The notes under the pieces: model-generated
What the model was told of the DNA's origin: nothing
Database searches by the model: none
Seen by the model: only the letters and a program-made list of their open reading frames with translations
Shown: piece after piece, positions 12,826 to 26,200 of the stretch
Layout: each line of letters begins with the position of its first letter
Numbering within the stretch: the first letter of the stretch is position 1
Program-made: the position numbers and the translations under genes
Source of the DNA: Bugula neritina
Taxonomy: Eukaryota > Bryozoa > Gymnolaemata > Cheilostomatida > Bugulidae
Direction of reading: 5' to 3'
Assembly (NCBI GenBank): GCA_964035545.1
Contig: OZ037768.1
Coordinates: 5,013,241 to 5,077,240, forward strand
Length of the DNA stretch: 64,000 bases

Positions 12826-14819
12826 ATGTTATCTTTCATTCTACTAGTAATACTAGTCGTCTGCTTCTGTCTACACAAAACGAAAGGAATTTTATGGGGT
12901 AGAAATAGGTAAGCACCATAATAAAACTAATGAATTTCTGAAAAGTGATGCTGGCAATAATTATAATTATAATAGGAATATGTAAACTTCATTTGCTGTC
13001 TAGCAATAAATTTCTTCTATACATATTATTATATTATAATATTTCAGAAAAGAGGATGAGCCACCTATTGTGCCAGGTCATCCGATTTGGGGTAACGGTC
13101 AGCAATTCAACAATGATTCCATAAAATTTATTCTTGGAGCTCAAAAGAAACTTGGAGACATATTTTCTATTCGTATGCTACATTACTTCATGACAGTGAT
13201 AGCTGATCCACACTGCTTTGATGCATTCAGGTATTAAAGTAATTCATATACTATAATGTTTTTTTTAGCCATTTTATTTGTTATATTTTTGTATCAGAAG
13301 CTATACAGTATAATTTATAACTTTTTAAAATTTTATAGCAAGGAAAGAAGCTTTGATTTTGAGCCAATACAAGAGCAAGTGAATGGCAACATCTTTGGCT
13401 TTAAAATTCCTGAATCCAACAGAATGAGAAAGTTTGTGGGTAAAACTACAAGAGGGTCTGCTGTTCCCAGAAACCTTCATGCTTTTTCCATGCTGCTAGA
13501 AGAATCTTACAGCACTTTAGAGCACGAATCGTCTCTTAGTGAGTGGAACACAGTGAGTCTAGACCGCCTTGCTAACCAAACTCTGTTTAAAACCATTTTC
13601 AACAGTGTGTTTGGTGAAGATAAAGAATCCACAAGTTTCAACTACGAGTCATTCCACAAGCACTTGCAAGTTTTTCACAAGTACTTCAGCTATCTATGGA
13701 TTGGTCTTCCACACTGGATGTTTCCCGAAGCTACCAAAGCTGTTGAGCAGCTTTTCAACCAACCAACACCCTCAGAATTCATGAAGTCCGACTGCACCTC
13801 AGAGTATTTAAAAGCTGCCATTGAGTTTCTGCAAAGTTACAATTTATCAGACAGAGAAATTAAATGTCATAATCTGGTCTTCCTACACATCAACGTCAAT
13901 ACCTTCAAAATAGCAACATGGTGTCTTTACCAATTGATGAGCCACAAAGCAGCAATGTCTTCTGTCAGAGCTGAGATTGAAAGTCTAGTTGAAGCCAACA
14001 AAGAAATGCAGCAAAGTGAGGACAATGTTGTGACAATCTCTGCAAAGGACATAGAAAACCTAGAAACTTTAGGTAAGTAAATTAACAAAAAATTGTGTTC
14101 ATACTTTTTATAATGTATCTTCAACTAATACCAAGTACTAAGAATTACTTTTTTAAAAATGGTGATGTTTAATTGCGCTATTTGTAGCATTAATTTTTGC
14201 TTTTGCTTATAATGTTTTGATTTTTTTCAACAGACAGTCTAGTGATGGAAACTTTCAGAATGTCCAGTGGTGTATTCATGGTCAGACACAATCAAGAAGA
14301 CACAAACTTTACAGTGACATCTACAGGTGAAACATACAGAATAAGAGCTGGTGATAAAGTTATGATGTATCCTCCGGCAATACATAAAGATCCAGAAATC
14401 TTTGAGAATCCAGAGGTGTGTGTAAATAAACTTATAGTTGTTGAAATCTACTTTGCTGATCGTGTTACTATAATCAACTGAGTGTTTTAATTTATATTAA
14501 TATTATTAATTATCTGTTTTAGGAATTTCAATATGATCGATTCATTGGTAAAACTTTCTATAAAAATGGAAAAGCTTTGAAGACTCCAGTTCTACCATTT
14601 GGGTCCATTTGTCCTGGAAGAAGAATCGCCCTTCTGCAGACCAAATGGTACATAGTGTCGATGCTTTACAAATTCGATTTAGAGCTGCTGGAAGGTGAAT
14701 CATGTGACTTTGACACTACCTATCCTGGCCATGAGATTGTTCCAGCAACAAATGATGTTCAAATAAGATTTCGTCATCGTGAGTCATCAACCAAAATTCA
14801 AGTCACTCAGCAATGCTAG
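12826..14819 (+). CDS. Cytochrome P450, CYP7/CYP8-like, 492 aa, 5 coding exons
   Basis: Exons 12826-12908, 13048-13230, 13339-14072, 14234-14415 and 14523-14819, phases closed. The start ATG follows an in-frame TAA at 12814. Residues 1-16 form a hydrophobic ER membrane anchor, followed by a proline-containing hinge (PPIVPGHPIWGN). The K-helix ExxR is ETFR. The segment from FRMSSG through YRIRAGDKVMMYPP to HKDPEIFENPE and YDRF resembles CYP7A1/CYP8 proteins, which are sterol 7/12-alpha-hydroxylases and prostacyclin synthase. The I-helix reads HINVNTFKIATW, with Asn rather than the usual acid-alcohol pair, again as in this group. The haem loop is FGSICPGR: the cysteine is present, but three residues between FGS and the Cys are missing compared with the usual FxxGxxxC spacing. 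Substrate is unknown. It is probably an oxidase or isomerase of sterol or lipid substrates, if still active. Confidence 0.88.
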
Positions 14820-17800
14820 TAAACATTCTTAGTCAAAGTCACTTTAGAACTTATTTGGACTTTTAGTATTTCATATTTATTTCTAATTTAATTCATTACT
14901 CTTAGTATCTCTCTTTTATGCAATATATTTATGACAGGTTTTATTGTACACATATCTTAATTTTATTATGCAATTAATCACTAAGTGAAATTTCTTAGCC
15001 TCACTCATTTGGCTAGTCAGTGAAATAACTCTTTTCAAAAAGATTACTCATTCTCCATTTTATTTTTATACTACCTAATTTATTTGCCACACTTATGTAA
15101 TTATTATGTAAATACTTTTTGGGTGAGATGTAAAAGCAGTTGACAATTTATTGTATTCCAACAATTTATTTATTTATAAGATAGCCAATTTCGTCCATTA
15201 ATAATAATTTATCTGTGCATTTAGCCTATTGGTAATTAATTATTTATTATGAAGTGGATAAAATATTTGGCTATAACTTATGCCAACACAGGATTACCTG
15301 CTTCCTATTTATTATTGATATTTTCATGTAGGAATAAATGCAATTACTCTCTCTGTGTGCAAAGAAATAAATGAGAAAATTCTACTACAAAGCATGCTAT
15401 TTTGATTTGATAATTGCAATTTGCAGCTTGATCTAAGCAATTGGATACATCTATGCAGATGTTTTGCATATAATTGCTAGTTCAATTTATTATAATTGAG
15501 CAGCGTGAGGATAACTATTGTCTATCTTAGTTTTTATACAAACTTTAATTATGTCTTAAAGAAAAATGTTTTAATTACCCAGCTGGAATAACAAATTTGT
15601 TTCAGTGATTGACCATGAATAAAAGACATTCCTTCATGAAATCAGCTCTATGTTAGTCATTTAGCTGAACATTCCATTTGTTTGCATTCTGATAGAGAAT
15701 GTCTATTCGAAGAAGGTCCATTTGCTAATGTTAAATCTTGCCAATTATTACTGAATGGTTGGCATGGCAGCTTTGTTTAAATGACTCAGAAACTAACAAA
15801 GTCAACATTATTTAAACCTGTCTACGAATTTTCTTTAGTTGAATTTAGCTATGTGAAAAGTAGGATGATCACAAAATTGCCAGAATAATAAGACTAATAA
15901 ATAATGAGCCCCTTCTTACCAAGGCTTTCAACAACCCTCATCTTCTTGAGAGCATTGTATCTTCTTTTCACTGAATGAAGCTTAAACATTTTCTCAAATA
16001 TAACCAACAGTCATTATCCTGCAAAGCTCCTTAATTATATATTCCATACTAATAATTCAGGAACATTTAGCGGCTATGTTTTAAAATCAGTCTGGAGTTA
16101 CTAAGGCCAGAACAAACTATGACTAACATATTATTTAGGGAAAATCGTCTTGGTAAATATAAATGAAGCAAATCAAAAGTCAATAGCAAGAAACATCTTT
16201 ATAGTTGAAAAGCTATTCTCCAAGTAGGGTTTTGTTTGAAAAAGCTGTTATTTGTCATCAATATTTAGCTTCAACTGCTTCATACACCATAGTTATATTT
16301 ATGTATTTAATTACTCAGACTGCTGTTTCTGCTGCATATTATTCAATACTTCGAGTTACTTGATTTACGATAGAGCTTATAAACATTAGATGTTTTGCTG
16401 GTCTCAACTAGCAAAATATAGTACATTAGAGTCTATGATGATTAAAACAGTAGCCTACATGATTATTTAAGTAAATGCAAAGAATATTCTGATTTATTTA
16501 TGAAATGTGCCACCATATAGCATAAATACAGCATATTCACAATGCTATATTTTAATAACCACCGCTGCATATTCCATACAACTGTCTTAAGTTCTAAGAA
16601 ATAAAGTGAGTATTGAAAAACAGTTTTATATAGTTATTATGTTGCAAAATTCTTTCATAATTACAACATGTTCTGTTTTCATTTTAGCATTCTTTGAAAA
16701 TCAACAAAATTTGACATGAATAGCATCATTTATCATCGTCATCATTGTTCTAATAGCTACTACGTATTACATAGCTAATCATGTATGCACAATGCAGAGC
16801 TGGCTACTTCATAATTATTCAGAAACAGAGCCCTTTTGCAATTAAAAAGAGCACGTAAAAGAAACCCTTTACTCACAGTGTATTGGTTTTACAAGATATC
16901 CCTGCTTCAATTAAAACTACCCTTAAAATTTGTAAATAGTAAATAAACTAATATATATATACATTTCCTGTATTATATTACATAATTAACTAGTTTAGTA
17001 GGTGTATGATATATTAATCACAAATTAAAGTTGAAAATAATTACTTGAAAAGTTGGAGAACTTAACTTGCCACATTATAAGAATAGGATTATAATCAAGA
17101 AGGCCTGCAATAGATAACTGCAGAGTAACCATATCAAAATACAGCAGCTTTTTGCCATATGGGGTGACCACCCAAGTGTGCTAAACATATTATATAAACA
17201 ACTATATCAGTATAACTGCCTTCAGACACTTTCAAACCTGAAGGAGATCCAGGACTAGTATGTGTTCTCAAGTCTAAACCAAAAATAGCCCAAGTACTAT
17301 TTATAATATATTATATCCAAGTTAAACATAAACCAGATTTTATGCATGTATTCTATAATTCAATAAAAAACATCAATTTTCATTGTTGTTAATAAGGCTC
17401 AAGAAATGTATTACCAATGTATGTATACTATATGAAACCCATGTATATAACTATATAGAATCCAAATATATAACTATATAGAATCCATATATATAACTAT
17501 ATAGAACACATGTATATAACTATATAGAATACATGTATACTATATGAAACACATGTATTCTATATGAAACATATGTATACTATTTTGGTTTAGAGCAGAA
17601 AGATTGCTTTGCCAATACAGGTAATTCACCTGCCACAAAAGTACAAATTCTCCACAAGCTTCAAATATTATATTTTAAGCTAAGCTCTACTTTAGAGGTA
17701 AACAAATATTCACTAACACCTGCAAAATTGTATTAGGACCAGAGCTATTTCTCCATTGTTGGGTACATAGTTTGCCCTGTGTCTCAATAAATTACACATT

Positions 17801-20201
17801 TTACAGCCAGCTAGAAATTACTAGTTAGTAGATAATGGTTTGAGTAGTGGGGAGCTGCAGATGGGGTTTTCCTTTATATAAGACAATAACATTAAGACAC
17901 AAAAACTACAATTATTTATATTACCGCAATTGCAATATCACTATTACCATAATGATAGCCATTGCTTTGAAAATTAAGTAAGGAACCCAAGATTTGCATG
18001 TTTGAACTTGTGTGAAAAGACATTAATCATATTATTACGGGCAAATTATATACAAAAAGTAAAATGAAATTCTAAGGTGGCTTGCCCTTACATAATAGAT
18101 AATAGCTTAATGCTACTTTAAGTTGCCACTATCTGGTAGCTGAAGGGTGTCCTGGTTTTAACTTTCCAAGTAGCTGACTAGTCCATAAGAGCGTAAATGT
18201 AATTTCTTAAATGTATGATTGCAAATTTTGATGTTTCAACCAACTTGAGTTAATTTTTATTTATTTTTTCTAGTTTCTTTGACTTGAACAATTTCATAAT
18301 TTCATATATTTAGTCTAAATATTTATTGAAAGCTAGGTTGGTTTTATCATAGGCTATAATAGATCATGAAGCATTTATATTCTATATTAAGACTATTTTC
18401 ACATTAATATTTTGGCTAGTATTAATTAAGGACATAGTTATTTCAATCACCTTAATGCGTCATAAGTTTGTATTAAGTATTTATATGCGGAGTTAAGTTT
18501 ACAATGCAAAAAATGTAACAAAAACCAGCTATAGTAATTAATGTAAAAGCAATACGATTACCGTTGATTTTCAGTCTTATAAGTTTATAGATATGTATTA
18601 GAGAAGAAAGAGTGTGGAAAATGGTATTAGTTCTATAATGCCAACCTGAAGCTAATTGGCTTTACCAACATTTATTATAAAGAATGCTGCCATTTTAAAA
18701 AAATTAATCATACAAAGAATTTTCTCATATAGATTATTCGTGCTTTACTAAGGAGACAAAGTAAATGTTATAAAAGATAAGTTGACAGTACCAACACGTT
18801 TTTAATCTTGCCTATATTGGTCTATAATCTAATTGCAATCAAGGGCTTATATTTTTAGAACTCTAGAAAACTAGTACACACCCACAAATAATTTAGCATA
18901 AATTAGTGGAACTTTTATAAGCTGCTTTATTTAAAAAGTTCTCTTGCAAACAAAAAGACTTTGTCCGCTGAGTTTTTGCATACTATGCAAGTTTAATTAA
19001 TATATTTTCTATAGCATATATAATTTGAGTCCACCTATTAATATTAATAAACAATTTATGTGAGAAGACTTTAAACTCCGATTATATTTCAAGATATTCC
19101 ATTTATATTTTATTAAATGACTGCACTTTGCTCCCACTCTTAGGCTCAAAAACCTATGCAAGGTTATTTGTTAAACTCTTATTTCAATTATTTTGTTGCC
19201 TAGAACTTATAGTGACAAATTTGTTCTGCTACATTTGGTAGCTCAAGTGCACTACAGAAACAATTTCTATAATTAACTTCGTTTTTGTTTCATAAAAAAT
19301 ATTTTCTTACTGTAAGTAGAGGTAAGGAAAAAAATTCCTATTGATCTAAACTATTTTGTTATATACTTAAGCCAATTAGTAAATTTGGTGCCTGCTGTAT
19401 AGTACTTTTAAATACAACTCTCTATGGTCTACGTGATTATTTCTAAAACTTTGCATATTATATTCCAAGCAAGCTATATGGTAAAGTCATGAGTGTTTGC
19501 TATGTTAACTATGAGAGATTGTATAATAGGTGGTAAAGTGTAAAGTAATTGCATTCGATCTTGCATAACTTTCATTGGTGGCTGTTGGTAAATGTTAATA
19601 AGCTTTGCATTAGACTTTGAACGTAAAGAAATTTAATTCTCCTGACTTGTTCTTTCTATGCAGATATATTGCTATTTTGTGTTTGTCAGGTAATTCACAA
19701 TTTTGCTAAAATATGTGGCTTGCACATAAACCTATGTAGAGATACATTGCAATAATTTGGAAATTTTGCTAAAGGCTTGAGATTTTGCATACGCGTGGCC
19801 CTAAAATCACTTGGCTGTGTTTAACTTTTTTGTGTATACTAACACTAATACTACATACTGATTAGTATGTTATAAATTTTCAGTTTTTACCATTATTTGC
19901 CAGTTTATAAAATTAAACTGCATCAGCATATGAAACATGTTTATGTTAACTGAATTGAATCAAATATGAAGTTTCCAAACTTCAATCTAACATATGAAGT
20001 AGGTACGCAGAAATTTCTGTTTGCTGTGCTTGCTTTTCTCTTCCAGTTCAACCTGATAGCAGAATACTTCAGGAAGAAAAAATATATGACGGTTGTATTT
20101 GGACTACAATGATCTCTCATATCACAAAATCAAATGCAAGGTGCAATTTGTATATCATTATAACGAAGAGATACCGTAATTCACGCGCTTTGCAACTCAA
20201 G
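14820..20201. other. Intergenic AT-rich DNA, no gene seen
   Basis: About 5.4 kb between the P450 stop and the PRPF19 start. A candidate P450 polyadenylation signal AATAAA is at 15333-15338, followed by a CT/GT-rich run. No conserved coding block or RNA gene was recognised. A short tandem repeat at 17417-17583 is listed separately. The sequence just before 20202 should contain the PRPF19 promoter, but no clear TATA box is visible. Confidence 0.5.
17417..17583. repeat. Short AT-rich tandem repeat, 23-bp period
   Basis: TAACTATATAGAA recurs at 17448, 17471, 17494 and 17517, a strict 23-bp period. It is flanked by degenerate units built on ACTATATGAAACACATGTAT. It lies in the P450-PRPF19 intergenic region. 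Confidence 0.8.
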
Positions 20202-23200
20202 ATGGCGCTCTCCTGTGCGAGTGAGTATTGTACTTTTTTCTTTTTAAAAGTTATATGGCCCTTGTATGTTACATTGATTCCAATTGTTACAATGGAAAAT
20301 TTTGATTAAGTAGCATAAAATATAAAATCTCTCTCCTAAATATGAATACAAGATGATTATTAGCGTTTACAATACGATCAAGATTTGAAATAAAATTCAG
20401 GTTGACATTCAGATTGAGTAATCAGTAATGATTTAAATTTGAAACAAAGTCGAACAAACTAAAACTAGAGAAATTTTATTTTTTAAAATCAAAATTGCCA
20501 GTAGCCTGAGTAACAATATTCATTTTATTATGAATATAGTTTCGCCCGATTGAGTCACAATTACTGAATTAGAATCCGTATGACTATGAGTATGTGTATT
20601 CGTATCGGGTATCACATGCCCATGGCATTGATTTTCATTTTGAATTTAATGATCAACTAAAATTCAAATATCAATTTGAGAATGAAATAAATCCGAGACT
20701 TTCAGCCACAGTCACAGTGGCTAAGCAGTAGTAACTAAATTTTAAAACCTAGTTTTGAAAGAAGTTTCAAAAAATCTTTCAAAAGTTGTATAATAAAATT
20801 AAATTAGTAACACAATGACAATGGTAGGCTATTTATAAATTCTGTGTTTGATTTTTGAGAAATTTGAAAAACCAAATTGTAGTTAACCAATTGAACTTGA
20901 AAATAAAAATATGAGCCGAATCAAAGCCTATATAATATATTAATGAAAAACTTATTTAGTTATTATGATGAGCATTTCCCAATTGAGCCATCTAACGAAA
21001 TCCTGTAAATGCTGTTGCAGGTTTGCTTAAGCTTTGCATTATGAATAACAAGTTACCTACATTTGCACGGTGTATATTTTTAATTATTAACACAGTGGGG
21101 TGCAATAATGGAGAAATCAAAAAGCATGCCATAAAGACCCTTGAGTAGATACATGGTTTCCAATAGGGCAATCATTGTAATAAAATTTGAAGCATGTATC
21201 TAAATGTAAATTTTAGTGCATCTTCTATAATAGAAAGCAAGTCTTTAGCCCGCTTTAAAATCAGGGGTAGCAACTATAAACCCACCTGAGTTTTTTCGTA
21301 TTTCTACTAATTTTGAAACGAAGTAGTTGTTAACCATCTAAATGTTATCTCCGCAGTTAGCAATGAAATACCCGAACAGCCAGTTGTATCTCCTGTGTCA
21401 GGAGCAGTGTTTGAAAAGAGGCTCATTGAGAAATATATCAACGAAAATGCTTGTGATCCAATCAATAACGAGCCATTAGAGCTCTCACAACTCGTAGAAA
21501 TCAAAGGTATGTCTATTTTACACGCTGATACTTCTGCCCTATTAATTAATTAACAACTGTTGCAATTTCTAAAACTTTTGTATGAATCTTCCAGCTTCTG
21601 GGTTGGCAAAACCCCGGCCCCCGACTGCGACGAGCATTCCTGCCATATTGAAGTCCTTACAAGATGAGTGGGATGCTGTCATGTTGCATAGTTTTACACT
21701 CAGGCAGCAGCTTCAAACGGCTAGACAAGGTATCAATTCAACACAATATCCATGCATCTGTACTCTCTTTCCATGGTTTACGTGAAAAATATGGTTATAC
21801 ATTATATTACACTTTTTCTTAATTTATCTACTATATTTTCAGAACTGTCCCATGCATTGTATCAGCACGATGCCGCGTGCCGTGTGATTGCACGTCTTAC
21901 CAAAGAAGTTACTGCTGCCAGGGAAGCTCTTGCCACTCTCAAACCGCAAGCAGGACTTACTGCAGCGGCAGCATCCTATGCACAGCAGGTTTGTACTAAT
22001 CTATTAGCTCACCTGTTCACTAGAGACAACACAGTGTAGTATATTGTATAGACAACATAGTGTAGTATATTGTATAGACAACATAGTGTAGTATATTGTA
22101 TAGACAACATAGTGTAGTATATTGTATAGACAACATAGTGTAGTATATTGTATAGACAACATAGTGTAGTATATTGTATAGAGACAACACAGTGTAGTAT
22201 ATTGTATAGAGACAACATAGTGTAGTATATTGTATAGACAACACAGTGTAGTATATTGTATAGAGACAACATAGTGTAGTATATTGTATAGACAACATAG
22301 TGTAGTATATTGTATAGAGACAACATAGTGTAGTGTATTGTATAGACAACACAGTGTAATATATTGTATAGACAACACAGTGTAGTATATTGTATAGACA
22401 ACATAGTGTAGCATATTTTATAGACAACACAGTGTAGTATATTGTATAGAGACAACATATTATATAAGTGTTGGACATGTGTTTAGATTCTGCCCCAAAG
22501 TAAGTGATAAGGGCCCTGTTGAATAATTTCATTGCCTGGACATGAAAAGTAACAGGCATAATTTTGATATTTCCTTCATTTTTATAAATTTACAATTTTA
22601 TGACCCCAGTTATGTAACCCGTTTTAACCTCTATAAAGAATAATTGTTGCTGATGGGGATTTTACTGCTGTGTGGGAAGAATTTAGGGCTGATTGAGTTG
22701 GGTCAGTGTTTGCCCTGCGCTGTGCACATTTCTGTGATTGTTTGATGGGTGACTGGTTTAAGATACTTTGAGAGGTTTAATGTGCTAAGCCTGTTAATTT
22801 CACTTGTCAATGGTATTGTAATTAGCTGCTCATAGTTTAGGTATGATGTGTGACACTGGGTGGCTCAATGCATTTATTACTAATAATCACAGTTTCTTTT
22901 GGAAACCATATTTAAAATATGAATACAAAATGTAAATTCGCATTCATTATCTTACATGAGCTGTGTGTATAAATAGAAATGGTGATGCGATTATTTTATG
23001 CATGAGTCAACTGAGCGTAGACATGGAAGTGTTTTATCACACACCACCGGAAAGGTAAACATTTCTTTGATTATAATATGTGTACATTTCATTCATACAG
23101 TGACTGATAGCTGCAGCATAGCAATGTTGAACAAATGTACAATTTACAGTTATCTAACATAATCTAACATGTACAGTAATATATATTAATTCATGTAGAA

Positions 23201-26200
23201 AAGAACCGATTATTAGGCCAAGGCAGATGCCTGTATATTCAAGGTGGAATGTTTTACATTCAATTGAGTTACAACATATATGTATCTAGGGTTATATCTA
23301 CAATGTATATGTGTCTAGGGTTATACCTACAATATATATGTGTCTAGGGTTATATCTACAATGTATATGTGTCTAGGGTTATATCTACAACATATATGTA
23401 TCTAGGGTTATATCTACAATGTATATGTGTCTAGGGTTATACCTACAATATATATGCATTTAGGGTTATATCTACAATGTATGTATCTAGGGTTATATCT
23501 ACAATATATATGTATCTAGGGTTATATCTACAATGTATATGTCTTTAGGGCTACGAGCAGGCAGCACCAGCCGCTGCCGGAGATGAAGGTCTTGTGCTGC
23601 AAGAAGTCGGCATGTCCGAGGATGTTACTACGAAGATTCAAGCTAAAGCCGACAGCCTCACCGCTGACAGAAAACGACGTGGTAAAACAATTCCTGAAGG
23701 ACTTGCATCAGCCGATGATATTTCACAGTATAGACAGCTGGCATCACATACCGTATGTCTCCGTGTGCTGCTTCTAGCTACTTCTAGCTAGTTAATGTGT
23801 TATATTACTACTCTGAGATAGCACACGTGTGAACTTATCCTGAACAATGTTGTATGAAACTGTAACATATATGATTTCCTGTTAAATCTGTTGACAGGGT
23901 CTTCATAGTGCTGGTGTTCCCGGCTTACTTGCCCTTGACTTGCAGCTCTCTGACACCTCCAAGGTCGTTACAGGTACGTCATTTAATTATATTCATACAT
24001 CTACAGGTAATACCACTCACTATAAATTAGCAGAACATCTTGTAGCATTTCCTCCGGTTGTAGTTGTATTTCAGGCCACAGTAAATCCTTTTCCTGCTAG
24101 AGTTGTTTATGCCAAGCAGGTGCTGAGGGTTACCACGTGTCCTCTAGGGCTGGTGTCCTGCAAAGTACCGCTGGTCATTACTTACTAAGCAGTTTAGTTC
24201 CATTCTCCTTAAAGTTCTGTTGATGAATAACCAGTTGGGGCTGTTAAAAGGTTTCCTATTTTCTTTGTAGTTAGAAAATTTAATCCTACCTGCAGCTTCT
24301 GTTTGCAATGAGATTTTCTCTAGTGACATAATTTCAGAAGTTATGTAAACACATTTGGCAAAGTTTATTTTTGTTCTGAAAGCAGCTGATGGGTTTGTGA
24401 TGCTGTATAGAGAAACAATGTAAATATGTAACGCAACAAAAAACCTAGCAAAACAAGCTGTCAATGAAATTAGTACCAAGTCCAAAAATGATACTCAATA
24501 TTTTTTCAAATACCACTATTACTCTGCAGCCCACATCTTAGGTTATAACTCTCTCTCACTCCACAATCTACTGTGACATCATCAAGGTCCTGTGTTATCA
24601 GCCATTGTTGTTGCTAGGTTAACAAGTAAATGCCTTTGAAGTTACCATTTCCTCACTGTCTGGTGTTTAACCTCTTATCCTATTACTTTATGATATTAAG
24701 ATATGTTCTTCCGTTGTCTCACTGCACCATGTTGCTTATATCAGTTAATATTAAAGAGTCTGTACCCACATTTACTTTATTAATTTCTCTAACTTTCAAT
24801 TAAATTATATTAAATATTAATGTGCAGCAAACAATAGCATACGCTGCAAATAAATTGTTATTATATGAAATGTCATTTGGTGTATCATAATTCCACAAAG
24901 TAATATGGCAATGGCTTTGCGGTATGAAGATCTGTAATAAAAAGATATTTGTAGGTGCTTAAGTACTGGCAATTCATATTAAATATATGCATGTATAATC
25001 ACCCATTTTTGATATACTTTAAGTTGATAACTGATTAGGTTAAATTGAATCATATTTACATAGAGTTAATTTAATAAATGCTAATTTATATTTTAATCTG
25101 TTGCATCCAGTTGTGGAATTGATAGCATAAAGAGTAATTATAAAGCCTCAATAAATTTCCTGTCTATAAATATTTAGGAGTCTTTTCCTGATTGGTGGTT
25201 ATATGTAAGCTGAATTGTGGTCTTGTGTACCAGAACCCCCTCTTCCAAGTATTTGTCCATCATGTCACTTGTCACTACACTCACTTTACATACCATATCC
25301 TTGAAACATTTCACTTCATAATATATGCCCCTGTATATTTTTGCATATTGCTGGTTACGTGAGGTTGTGTTGAAACGATTTCCAGAGTTTGAATAATACT
25401 TGCTGCATGTTGTTTGTTAGGTGGCGCTGATAAGAATGCTGTTGTATTCAATAAAGAGACGGAGCAGGTTATTGCTGTACTCAAAGGCCACACCAAGAAA
25501 GTCACCAGTGTTATATATCACCCTACAGAGGTATCTTACATCAACCTTTCCCTTACCCATCTTACAGCAGCCCTTTCCATGTTTTCTATAGCATATGTAA
25601 CGTCAGTTGTTGCAGCTTCTCTTTGGTTTGTCCTTAGCTGAATAAACTTGGTGAAGTTTTATGTTTTAGGAGCTTGTGTTTAGTGCATCTCCCGACGCTA
25701 GCATCAGAGTTTGGGGCGTGCAGCAAGCTCAGTGCGGGCAGATTGTGCGAACCCACGAAGGACCGGTTACTGGACTCAGTCTACACGCTACTGGAGATTA
25801 TCTGCTGAGTTCTTCTACTGACGGAGTATGTTAGACATCTTTGCTCATTTATAAGAAGTTAAAACTATTCACACATGCTGTTTCACCCATCATGTGTCAT
25901 GTACTTTGTACTGCGGCATGTGTGTAGCTATATATATTTATATGTGTGTGTGTGGTTCATGCTGCACATTTTTGCCATAACTGATCATGTAAAACATTGA
26001 TGTTACATAATCTCACAGGTTATGTCTTGCTGGCATATTATTGACACAACAGACATGTTTGCAACTCATTTTCTTGTCAATTTGCATTCATACCACTTGA
26101 TAGGCATACAAGCTGTAGTAATATTTACCCACTCAATATATGCAAGAATGAGGAAGGCAGGATGTTTTTTCTCTCAGCATGCCAATGATGTTTGTTTGTT

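Noticed and set aside
14820-20201. Search for a gene or RNA gene in the long spacer before PRPF19
   Set aside because: Open frames are short and AT-driven. No conserved motif, tRNA fold or snoRNA box pair could be supported by eye.
22004-22559. Three overlapping long minus-strand reading frames of [11 protein letters not shown]-type repeats
   Set aside because: They are translations of the 26/28-bp minisatellite in all frames. There is no family similarity, and they sit inside a PRPF19 intron.
23276-23548. Telomere-like TAGGGTTA words, considered as an interstitial telomere
   Set aside because: The unit is about 29 bp and contains the word only once. It is an ordinary minisatellite rather than a (TTAGGG)n array.
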